A DNA stretch of 34,858 bases from an uncultured Eubacteriales bacterium (lineage in GTDB: Bacteria; Bacillota; Clostridia; Oscillospirales; Acutalibacteraceae): NCBI GenBank assembly GCA_900315285.1, contig OMYO01000029.1, positions 1 to 34,858 on the forward strand, written 5' to 3'. Both the position numbers and the translations under genes were made by a program. The stretch's first letter is position 1. Each line of letters begins with the position of its first letter. The notes beneath the pieces are model-generated. The model was not told where the DNA came from and did not search any database. It saw only the letters and a program-made list of their open reading frames with translations. This document shows positions 13,961-20,907 of the stretch, piece after piece.

Positions 13961-14656
13961 TCAATCGCCAAGCCAATTAATGTCGGGGGCAAACTGGAAC
14001 GTGTTCGTCGTTACGAACTCCGGCATGCGGGGATGGGCAGCAGTCAGGACGCGGCTCTGCGGGCTCAGGTAGCGGCCGGTCTCGTCCTGGGCGTTGCGGC
14101 CCCAGAGCATCCAGGCGGGGTGCATGGCGTCGAGGTATGGGATGAGGATTTGGCGGAACGGCTCCCAGTATTTCTTGTGGGATCCCGCCTTGCCGGGGCG
14201 AACCGTCAAGGTCGAGTTGAGGAATAGGACACCCTGGCGCTCCAGGCTGTCAAACCAGCGGGTGGGCGATGCAATGGTGAATCGCCCGGAAGCAATTTCC
14301 CCACGGAGCTCCTCCATAGAGCAGTCTTCGCCGGTCACATTGTAGTGCACCGCCTTCAGCATATTGCGAAGCGACGACTGGCGGATCTTGTAGTCCCAGC
14401 CCTGCCCGTTCAGCTCCGATACCTCGAACGAACGGCCCGTCGCCTGGGGTACACCGTCTCGCTCATTGAACGACGGGTACGGATCCATACCGACGATGAC
14501 GTAGCGCACCGGCGCATCCATGCGCAGGAACCGGAGGACGTTCTCCTTGGCCGGATAGTACTCGTCCCCTATCTGCTGCTCTATCCGCTCCAGCACCTGC
14601 ACAGTCTCTGCGGTCATAAGGCCATCCCACTGCGGTGCCCACTCATTTTGGAACAT
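13961..14656 (-). CDS. ung: Uracil-DNA glycosylase (family 1-like, divergent)
   Basis: The 231-residue protein removes uracil from DNA. The water-activating loop reads GMDPYPS (Asp58) in place of the usual GQDPYH. The strand motif GVLFLNSTLTVRPGKAGSHKKYWEPF corresponds to the Asn-containing LLLN and GKAxSH region of Ung. The intercalation loop reads HPRMPEF instead of HPSPLS. Catalytic Asp and His are therefore kept, but two signature loops are altered, so this is a divergent branch. The start follows GGGAGGG. It lies upstream of tRNA-Arg on the same strand and diverges from rsmA. Confidence 0.85.
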   Translation of the reverse strand: MFQNEWAPQWDGLMTAETVQVLERIEQQIGDEYYPAKENVLRFLRMDAPVRYVIVGMDPYPSFNERDGVPQATGRSFEVSELNGQGWDYKIRQSSLRNMLKAVHYNVTGEDCSMEELRGEIASGRFTIASPTRWFDSLERQGVLFLNSTLTVRPGKAGSHKKYWEPFRQILIPYLDAMHPAWMLWGRNAQDETGRYLSPQSRVLTAAHPRMPEFVTTNTFQFAPDINWLGD

Positions 14657-14676
14657 GATGCTCCCTCCCTTTCCTG

Positions 14677-14705
14677 TTTATTTTATCAGAGATACGCGGT
14701 ATAAT
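14677..14705 (+). promoter_or_regulatory. Likely rsmA promoter
   Basis: TATAAT at 14700-14705 is a consensus -10 box. The -35 position 17 bases upstream (TTTATT) is weak. The rsmA start is 36 bases downstream. Confidence 0.45.
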
Positions 14706-14740
14706 GCACACAATAATGAACGACTGAAATGGAGGTCCCC

Positions 14741-15601
14741 ATGAATCTTTCCGACGCCGGCGAAATCCGCGCCCTTCTCCAGCAGAATGGCTTCAACTTT
14801 TCCAAGCAGCTGGGCCAGAACTTTCTCATCGACCCGGAGGTCTGTCCCCGCATGGCCGAGGAGGCCATTCCGGACGAGTCCTACGGGGTCCTGGAAATTG
14901 GCCCCGGCATTGGCGTCCTGACGGTGGAACTCGCCAAGCGCGCCCACAAGGTGGTCTCCGTCGAGCTGGACGACCGTCTGTTCCCCATTCTGGACCAGAC
15001 CCTCGCCGACTACGACAACATTGAGCTGGTACACGGCGACATCATGAAACTGGACATTGCCGCCCTGCTCCATGACCACTTTGGCGATTCACCCGTCGTC
15101 GTCTGCGCCAACCTCCCCTACTACATCACTTCACCGGTCATCACGAAACTGCTGAGCGAGAATCTGCCCATTGAGTCCATTACGGTCATGGTGCAGAAGG
15201 AAGCGGCCGAGCGGCTGTGCGCCGAGGTCGGCACCCGCGCCGCAGGCGCGGTGACCGTGGCCATTGCGTACTACGCGACGGCAGAACAACTCTTCTTCGT
15301 TCCAAAGAGCTCCTTTCTGCCGTCGCCCAAGGTCGACAGCGAGGTCATCCGCCTGCGGCTGCGGCCGGAGCCGGCGGAGCCGGTGGACAACGAACAGGCG
15401 TTCTTCCGCATGGTCAAGCAGGCCTTCACCCAGCGCCGCAAAACAATCCTCAATTCGCTCTCGGCCGGTCTCGGCATGAGCAAGTCCGACCTCCGCGACC
15501 TCCTCGCCCGGCTCGGCCTGCAGCCGACCCTCCGCATAGAGCAGCTCACAATGGCCGACCTCGTCGCCATCTACCGCGAGGCCTCTGCCCTCCGCCACTA
15601 A
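14741..15601 (+). CDS. rsmA: 16S rRNA dimethyladenosine transferase
   Basis: The product of 286 residues dimethylates two adjacent adenines near the 3' end of 16S rRNA, using S-adenosylmethionine. It shows the KsgA opening (SKQLGQNFLIDP), motif I EIGPGIGVLTVELA, motif II VELDDRLF and the catalytic NLPYYITSPVI. The C-terminal basic helical domain contains FTQRRKTILNSL, as usual. I use ATG 14741 because GGAGG at 14731-14735 is its ribosome site; the upstream in-frame ATG would place that site inside the gene. It is a single-gene unit with a terminator. Confidence 0.96.
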   Translation: MNLSDAGEIRALLQQNGFNFSKQLGQNFLIDPEVCPRMAEEAIPDESYGVLEIGPGIGVLTVELAKRAHKVVSVELDDRLFPILDQTLADYDNIELVHGDIMKLDIAALLHDHFGDSPVVVCANLPYYITSPVITKLLSENLPIESITVMVQKEAAERLCAEVGTRAAGAVTVAIAYYATAEQLFFVPKSSFLPSPKVDSEVIRLRLRPEPAEPVDNEQAFFRMVKQAFTQRRKTILNSLSAGLGMSKSDLRDLLARLGLQPTLRIEQLTMADLVAIYREASALRH

Positions 15602-15614
15602 AAAACTCCAAAAA

Positions 15615-15650
15615 ATTTCGCCACTGCATTCCGGTGCAGTGGCTTTCTTA
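15615..15650. terminator. Bidirectional terminator between rsmA and the nuclease-like gene
   Basis: CCACTGCA (15621-15628) pairs with TGCAGTGG (15635-15642). T-rich sequence follows on the plus side (CTTTCTTATTT) and on the minus side (AAATTTTTTGG). Confidence 0.85.
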
Positions 15651-15673
15651 TTTCCAGAGCTGGATCGCCCAGA

Positions 15674-16469
15674 TCATTTCAGATAATGGCGCACGAGCTG
15701 CCGTGCCTCCTCCACGTCCAACGTCTGACTCTCGCACTCCGCCGTCACAATGACCTGCTCCCCCACAAGAAGCCCCGCCCGCTGATACGCCCTATACTTC
15801 GGCAAATTCTTTCTCACATACTCCGGATCATCCGCCAGGCCCGCATGCTCCCAGTAATAAACCTTCCGTGTCCTCACATTAAGCAGCGTAAAGTCCGGCC
15901 GCACAGTCCCAAACCCCGGAAGCTCCAACGGGCATTCATATAGGGCCGGCACTTCCTCATCAATGAAGAGGTCGCCGAGGATCTTCTCCGATTTTGACCG
16001 CACCCGGGTTTTCCCATCCTTCAAGATATAATGCGTATAGTCATTGGCGCGAAAAGGGAGCGGCGAGTAGGTCCGGCTCAAAAATTCGGCGACGGCTTCA
16101 GCGTCGGTGGGGCGGATGGGGGTGATGAGGTGCTGGCGCTCGGGAATCATATTTTCATATACCGATTCTACGATTCGTTTGGGGTAGCGCTGTTCCATGG
16201 TCTCTAAAAAGGCCAATTCCTTCCTTGCAAGGCGAAGGATATCATAATCATAGTTGTCTTGCGCAAGCCCTTTTATCTCTTCCATATTGGTCAGCGGAAT
16301 ATATCTGCCACTGCGCTCTGTCGCCGTTCTTCGGAATATAGTATCTAACAAACTTGTCTCGGTCCTTGCTGACACGAATACGTGCACCCTTTTTCCATTC
16401 CGATCCTTTCTTCTCCTCAATCAGCCTGCGAAGATATTTCATGCGAGATTCCATAGTATTCTGGTCCAT
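15674..16469 (-). pseudogene. Frameshifted gene for a nuclease-like protein of a Clostridia family
   Basis: The C-terminal part is in one frame (from about 16335 down). It carries the block VRSKSEKILGDLFIDEEVP, then YECPLEL, VRPDFTLLN and KVYYWEHAGLADDPEY, a PD-(D/E)XK-like arrangement (Glu, Asp, ... WEH). The N-terminal part (MDQNTMESRMKYLRRLIEEK ... RIRVSKDRDKFVRYY) is in the preceding frame, with AAAGAGGAAA seven bases before ATG 16469. The two frames overlap near 16248-16420. The junction expected from family members I recall lies around 16330-16345. One extra base (or two lost) would explain it. If no shift occurs, the longer frame (start 16420) still makes a 248-residue protein lacking the N-terminus. 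Function is unknown; the repeat array upstream is noted separately. Confidence 0.65.
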
Positions 16470-16494
16470 CTGCCGTTTCCTCTTTCCACGCAAT

Positions 16495-16527
16495 AGACCA
16501 CATTTCAAATATTTTCAAATGTAGTCA
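16495..16527. repeat. Interrupted palindrome AGACC-N23-AGTCA
   Basis: GACCACATTT (16496-16505) pairs with AAATGTAGTC (16517-16526) with one mismatch. The loop is CAAATATTTTC. Outer geometry is 33 bases, as for the AGACC units elsewhere. A degenerate second copy spans about 16546-16576, with ATCCACATTT and ATTTGTAGTC around TGAATATTTTC. Confidence 0.6.
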
Positions 16528-16731
16528 TATTTTATTTTTTTGTGCATCCACATTTTGAATATTTTCATTTGTAGTCATAATTTTGGCCTTATTTTGGCTC
16601 CTCAGCTGCTGCTTTTCTCAATATTCCCATTCTTCACCCTTGTTTTTCACCGTTTTCTTATCAAATTACGTCAGTTGATTATGACTACATTTTTGATATT
16701 TTCATTTTCGGATGACCAATTTTTTTAATTA

Positions 16732-16764
16732 TGACCACAATAATAAATATACAAATTGTGGTCT
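16732..16764. repeat. Interrupted palindrome TGACC-N23-GGTCT
   Basis: GACCACAA (16733-16740) pairs perfectly with TTGTGGTC (16756-16763) around an A/T-only loop except one C. The 33-base geometry is the same. The stem is the GACCACA type of this gap, not the GACCAAA type of the other gaps. Confidence 0.7.
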
Positions 16765-16847
16765 AATCCGCGCCCAAAATTCAAATCAAGATTATATGTT
16801 CCCCCTCCTATCATCCCCCACGCCCCGCCAAAATACTAGATGAAACT

Positions 16848-16883
16848 AAAAAAGCCGCATCGCGCCGAAAAGGTACGATGCGG
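16848..16883 (-). terminator. Terminator of the seven-gene operon
   Basis: CCGCATCG (16855-16862) pairs with CGATGCGG (16876-16883). On the minus strand the stem is followed by CTTTTTTAG, 19 bases after the last gene stop. Confidence 0.8.
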
Positions 16884-16901
16884 TTTGTGAATTTGTATTG
16901 C

Positions 16902-18395
16902 TTATTTATTCGGATTCCAGGCCTGCTTGGCAGCCTCCTTGGCCTCCTTGGCCTGCGCCGCCTTGCGCTCTGCCTTCGACATGCGCTTGGGGTAGCGTTT
17001 GGCCGGCTGCTTCTTTTGTGGAGCCTTCGGCTCCCCTTTTTTCTCAGGGGCGGGCGATTCACTGGTCTTCTCGGCCGCCGGAGCTTCCTTCTCGGCAACA
17101 GAAGCGGCTTCTTCAACCGGAGCAGCCTCTTCAACCGGAGCCGACTCTTCTACAGGAGCGACCTTCTCCGGCACCGGCTCCGCCTCTGCGGCCTCAGAAG
17201 CCTCAGCGTTCTTAGTAGCCGCTACCTCGGCATCGGCAACAGCTGCTGCACTCTGCTTCTCCTCGTCCCACAGTGCGATCATGTGGAACAGGACCTCGAT
17301 GCCGCGGAAGATGAGCTGCTGGGGCGATTCGCCCTTGGCGCCGGTCACATGGGCCTCCTTGGCCTTGGTGCCGTCGTAGATGCTGCAGTAGATGTTGTAC
17401 TCGGTCTTGCCGTTGTCGAGTTTTCGAGAGATGACCTTGGTGATGGAGGCGCCAAGGGTGGCACTGCCGTTTTCGAACGCGCCCTTGGAGAGTTGGGCGG
17501 CGTAGGTGTCGGCCGGTCGATCGCCACGGTCAAATTGGAACGTGCCGAAGGAGAGGACGTCGTCGAAGCGGATGCCGTCGTCGGCCATCTGGCGGATAAA
17601 GTCCAGAGTTTTGGTGTCGGCAAGGGTGACGGTCGTGTCGTCCGCACGCAACTTTTCCAGCACGCCCTGGATGTAGTCCGCGTTGTAGTCAGCGGACTTG
17701 CGGCCGGCGTGCTTCGGTGCCGGGACAGCCTCTTCGGCCGCCTCGTCCTGTTCGACCTCCTCCGGAGTTATGGCTTCAGGGGCGGCGGCCGCCTGCGGCT
17801 TCTCCGGGACACCGTTCCATGCGGTGCGGGCCTTCTTTTTCTTCTTGCCCTTCTGCTTCACGGGCTTCAGGTCCTTGAGACGGTCGGAGTCACTGGTGAC
17901 CTCCAGGTTGTCGCGGAGATAAGGGAGGACTCCGTCCTCAAGAAGATAGTCAAGACGGCTGGGATCCAGCGGAAGCACGATGAGTATCTGTGTGTCGGTG
18001 CGGAGAGCGTAGCCGCTGTAGAGACCGTCCTGAGAGATGATGGCGTCGGCTTTGCTCGGGATAGCAGCCTGACGGAGCACCTCGTCCTTCTCCATGTCGG
18101 GATAGGTCCCGACGATGAGACGGCGGATGGTCTTCTGGGGCTTCGGCTTGAACTGGAACTGGCCGCCGATGAAATCCTTGAACGCCGGGAAAAGGTCGGC
18201 GCGGACCGTGAGGACGATGATGTCGCTGTCCTCCACGGCCTTGTGGAGTCCATCCATGAATTTGTTCTCGCTTCCGAAGTTTTCAAAGTGGAAGTCGCCG
18301 GTATAGGCCTGAGAGAACTCCTTCAGGATGAGATCCTGGGCGGTCTGCATGTCTGGCGTCATATCCACGCCGAGGCACAGAAAAGAAAAATTCAT
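16902..18395 (-). CDS. Degenerate full-length CinA-like protein with Glu/Ala/Pro-rich tail
   Basis: I read this 497-residue protein as a divergent CinA paralogue. Residues 1-165 follow the CinA/MoCF N-domain: MNFSFLCLGVDMTPDMQTAQ at the start, DSDIIVLT where CinA has SDxVILTGGLGPT, and GLYSGYALRTDTQILIVLP plus LLEDGVLPYLRD near its end. Residues about 240-375 follow the PncC domain: LADTKTLDF against AESCTGG, FDDVLSFGTFQF against FECGIVSYS, LGASIT against VGITG, and NIYCSIYDGTKAKEAHVTGAKGE against DIYVAVTDG...GTCGE. The GGLGPT loop and the catalytic Ser are lost, so enzyme activity is unlikely. A Lys-rich linker (180-190) and a PVEEAA-repeat tail (about 376-497) are added. It ends the operon that also encodes a normal PncC. 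Similarity is by eye; other readings are possible. Confidence 0.6.
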   Translation of the reverse strand: MNFSFLCLGVDMTPDMQTAQDLILKEFSQAYTGDFHFENFGSENKFMDGLHKAVEDSDIIVLTVRADLFPAFKDFIGGQFQFKPKPQKTIRRLIVGTYPDMEKDEVLRQAAIPSKADAIISQDGLYSGYALRTDTQILIVLPLDPSRLDYLLEDGVLPYLRDNLEVTSDSDRLKDLKPVKQKGKKKKKARTAWNGVPEKPQAAAAPEAITPEEVEQDEAAEEAVPAPKHAGRKSADYNADYIQGVLEKLRADDTTVTLADTKTLDFIRQMADDGIRFDDVLSFGTFQFDRGDRPADTYAAQLSKGAFENGSATLGASITKVISRKLDNGKTEYNIYCSIYDGTKAKEAHVTGAKGESPQQLIFRGIEVLFHMIALWDEEKQSAAAVADAEVAATKNAEASEAAEAEPVPEKVAPVEESAPVEEAAPVEEAASVAEKEAPAAEKTSESPAPEKKGEPKAPQKKQPAKRYPKRMSKAERKAAQAKEAKEAAKQAWNPNK

Positions 18396-18435
18396 GGGAA
18401 GGTACCTTCTTTTGTGAAGTTATGAAGTGATTGGG

Positions 18436-20094
18436 TTAGGACGGCTCGTTCATCGCCCGCCATCTTGGGGCATTGGCATAAGGATTCGTCTGGCCCTTGG
18501 CGTCGTACCATGCCTGCGGGAACCGCGGATTCGGGTTCATCTTCGTGTGACGGGTATTGACGCGCTTGCTCTCGCCCGGACGAACGAGACGGCCGACGAC
18601 GACAAGACGGGCGTCGTCAAAGTCATAGGTGCAGGTGGAGAGCGTCAGGAGTTTATCCGACGTGCTGATGTCCACCCCGGTGGAGTAGAGTTTGCGCTGG
18701 TTGATCTGATTGACATACTCGACAAAGTTCTGTTTCGTCGGGAAGACATGCCAGGTGTAGTCAAACAGGTAGCCGTTGTCATCCTCCGCGTTACCGTTGG
18801 AAATATAGACGGCGTAGACCTTGAAGTAGTAGTCCTTATAGAGCGTATCAAACTCAATGATGGGATTTTCCTTGAAGCCGTCCACGCTGCGGTAGGCCTT
18901 CAGTTTTGTGAACATCTGGTCGTCGCGGCGCATGGAATGGGCATAGATGGTACTGTTCTGTTCCAGATCCTTGATACTGTCAAAGTGGCTCAGGAACGGG
19001 CACCCGTAAACAGTATACTCCTTATTGAAGTTGTGGCGGAGATAGAATGTGTCGTCCTGGGTCTGCATGACCGGGAAGTCGATGTCGAGACCGGGGATCT
19101 TCACCCATCCCACCAGGTCCTGATTCTGGGCGTAGAGGGAGGCGAATTTGATCTGCATACCCTCCGGGAAGTCCACATTGGGGTACTTCTGGTGGATCTC
19201 CGCCCAGTCGGCCTTCTCGTCCGCGTTCAGCATTTCTGAGAGCTTGCTGGTAGTGCTGGAGTTGCGGCCCGCCATGATGCCGGTATACGCAAAGTAAACC
19301 AGACATCCGATGAGGACGACGGCGGAGACGAGGACGATGATCTTGCGGATGATCTCGCCGGTGGAGTCGCCCTTCTGGGGGAAGTTGTCACGGAAACGCT
19401 TTTTCGGCTTCCCGTTTTTCCGGCGCGCGATTTGCCGATTGTCCGGGCCATACGGCGGTGTTCCGCCATACCCTCCGGCCGCTGCGCCCTGCGGCGCAGC
19501 CCGATATCCGTTTTGCGGACGTGCCTGCGCATTTGCGTAGCCCCGCTGCGGGTAGTTCCCCTGTGGTCGCCGCTGCTGACCGCCCTGCGGGCGTCTCTGC
19601 TGCGGTGCGCCCTGTCGCGGTGCTCCTTGTCTCGGTGCCCCTTGTCTTGGCGCTCCCTGACGTGGAGCACCCTGCTGCGGGTATCTCCCTTGCGGTCGCC
19701 GCTGCTGGCCGCCCTGCGGACGTCCCTGCTGCGGTGCGCTTTGTCTCGGTGCGCCCTGACGCGGCGCTCCTTGTCTTGGCGCTCCCTGACGTGGAGCACC
19801 CTGCTGCGGGTAGCTCCCCTGTGGTCTCCGCTGCTGACCGCCCTGCGGGCGTCCCTGCTGCGGTGTCCCCTGTCCGGGCGCTCCAGCTGCGCCTTGTCTT
19901 GGCGCACCCTGAGGCGGTCGCTGGAAACTCACGTCACTGCTGCCGCCGCGCTGGCCGGCGGATGCCCGCCGTCTTCTGCCGCGCCGGCCATTCGTGCCGC
20001 TGTTCCGGCTCCCGCCGCCTGTCAAAAAGTTTCCCGAGACCCGTTCCTCATAGCCTCGGTAGCGTTCATTCTTATTCTTTTGAAAGTCGTCCAT
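18436..20094 (-). CDS. Class B-like sortase with long Gln/Pro/Arg repeat region
   Basis: The 552-residue protein has three parts. Residues 1-245 are low-complexity and basic (RRGRRRRASAGQRGG, then QGAPRQ repeats in three blocks each ending in QGGQQRRPQG). Residues 250-272 form one membrane helix. The extracellular sortase domain (about 320-508) has His386 (STIYAHS), Cys488 (LLTLSTC) and Arg496 (DDARLVVVG), the complete catalytic triad. The length and the helix alpha-rich insert before TLSTC fit class B. Sortases cut a sorting signal and attach the protein to the cell wall or to another pilin. With the basic N-terminus facing the cytoplasm, the repeat region is inside the cell. No sorting-signal substrate is encoded in the window. 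Start after GAGGAG. Confidence 0.88.
   Translation of the reverse strand: MDDFQKNKNERYRGYEERVSGNFLTGGGSRNSGTNGRRGRRRRASAGQRGGSSDVSFQRPPQGAPRQGAAGAPGQGTPQQGRPQGGQQRRPQGSYPQQGAPRQGAPRQGAPRQGAPRQSAPQQGRPQGGQQRRPQGRYPQQGAPRQGAPRQGAPRQGAPRQGAPQQRRPQGGQQRRPQGNYPQRGYANAQARPQNGYRAAPQGAAAGGYGGTPPYGPDNRQIARRKNGKPKKRFRDNFPQKGDSTGEIIRKIIVLVSAVVLIGCLVYFAYTGIMAGRNSSTTSKLSEMLNADEKADWAEIHQKYPNVDFPEGMQIKFASLYAQNQDLVGWVKIPGLDIDFPVMQTQDDTFYLRHNFNKEYTVYGCPFLSHFDSIKDLEQNSTIYAHSMRRDDQMFTKLKAYRSVDGFKENPIIEFDTLYKDYYFKVYAVYISNGNAEDDNGYLFDYTWHVFPTKQNFVEYVNQINQRKLYSTGVDISTSDKLLTLSTCTYDFDDARLVVVGRLVRPGESKRVNTRHTKMNPNPRFPQAWYDAKGQTNPYANAPRWRAMNEPS
19560..19905 (-). repeat. Coding tandem repeats in the sortase gene
   Basis: The DNA encodes runs of the QGAPRQ unit (15 bases, GlnGlyAlaProArg) four or five times per block, in blocks separated by a GGQQRRPQG segment. 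Blocks begin about every 130-140 bases. The repetition at DNA level invites length variation by slippage or recombination. Confidence 0.85.
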
Positions 20095-20135
20095 GAAAAG
20101 GGCTCCTCTCTGACCGCACTCCGGCGGCCCATACC

Positions 20136-20420
20136 TTATTTCTTAGATTTTTTCGGCTTTTTCGCCTTTTTCCCCTTCTTTTTCGGCGGGTTCAGTGAGT
20201 CGCTGAGCACCACTTCCCGCTGCGGGTCATAGGGGATAAACCCGGAACGGAGCGAGGTGACCGGCGTCTCCGGCTCCTCGTCCTTCGCCGCCTCATTCTC
20301 CTCGTTGGGGCGGTTGTCAATATTGCTCACATGGTACATAAAGTTTGTGAAGTCCGGGGTGTCGTCCTCGGGGATCTCCACGTCGGCAAAGCCGTACTTC
20401 TCCAAAAGATTCTCACTCAT
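20136..20420 (-). CDS. Small acidic protein with Lys-rich tail, unknown function
   Basis: The 94-residue product has an acidic first half (DVEIPEDDTPDFTNF, NEENEAAKDEEPE), a short conserved-looking segment (SGFIPYDPQREVVLSDSLN) and a C-terminal tail that is almost all Lys with Pro/Ala (KKKGKKAKKPKKSKK). It has no membrane segment. Its start overlaps the end of pncC by eight bases, and it is followed by the sortase gene after 41 bases. I do not recognise a family. Confidence 0.75.
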   Translation of the reverse strand: MSENLLEKYGFADVEIPEDDTPDFTNFMYHVSNIDNRPNEENEAAKDEEPETPVTSLRSGFIPYDPQREVVLSDSLNPPKKKGKKAKKPKKSKK

Positions 20421-20904
20421 TTAAGAATGCTCCTTTTACCATTTTCAGTGCGCATGCGGCTGCCGTCTGCCGGTTGCGGGTGCGCTCGCCGCAGGTCCCA
20501 GTCATAAGATGTGTCACGTGGTCCGTGACGCCGTCGGTGACGGCCACGTAGATGTCGCCCTCCGGGTGATCCCCGTCGGGCCCGGGACCCGCGACGCCCG
20601 TAATGCCGACGCCGTAGTCGGCGCCGGCCACCCGCCGCACGCCCCTCGCCATTTCCACGGCGACCGGTTCGCTCACGACGGAATACTTTTCAATGATTTC
20701 CGGGTCCACACCCAGAACTTCCGACTTGATGCGGGACGAGTAGGACACGATGCCGCACTCAAAGACCTCCGAGGCACCGGAGACGTCGGTCAGAGTCTTG
20801 GCCACAAGGCCGCCGGTACAGGACTCGGCGAGGGCAATGTGCTCGCCCCGCTCCCGCAGGCCATTTACGACCTGAACGGCCAGTTCTGTCAGGTTATCCT
20901 CCAT
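20413..20904 (-). CDS. pncC: Nicotinamide-nucleotide amidase (CinA C-terminal domain protein)
   Basis: The 163-residue protein is the stand-alone CinA C-domain, which hydrolyses nicotinamide mononucleotide to nicotinate mononucleotide in NAD recycling. The catalytic segment ALAESCTGG (nucleophile Ser) is intact, and VSEPVAVEMARGVRRVAGADYGVGITGVAGP follows as in active family members, with GDIYVAV and GTCGERTRNRQTA near the end. It lies three bases after thiI and overlaps the next gene. A degenerate CinA-like protein is encoded two genes downstream in the same operon. Confidence 0.92.
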   Translation of the reverse strand: MEDNLTELAVQVVNGLRERGEHIALAESCTGGLVAKTLTDVSGASEVFECGIVSYSSRIKSEVLGVDPEIIEKYSVVSEPVAVEMARGVRRVAGADYGVGITGVAGPGPDGDHPEGDIYVAVTDGVTDHVTHLMTGTCGERTRNRQTAAACALKMVKGAFLNE

Positions 20905-20907
20905 AGG

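Larger units (their letters stand above)
16470..16854. other. Gene-free A/T-rich gap with repeated GTAGTC/GTGGTC palindromes
   Basis: No gene is supported. The DNA contains at least two interrupted palindromes of 33 bases (16495-16527 and 16732-16764) and two degenerate ones (near 16546-16577 and 16682-16714), several sharing ATATTTTC in their loops. Confidence 0.6.

Noticed and set aside
16878..18425. 515-residue open frame on the plus strand
   Set aside because: It lies opposite the CinA-like gene, is Leu/Gly/Arg-rich low complexity, covers a terminator and has no ribosome site.
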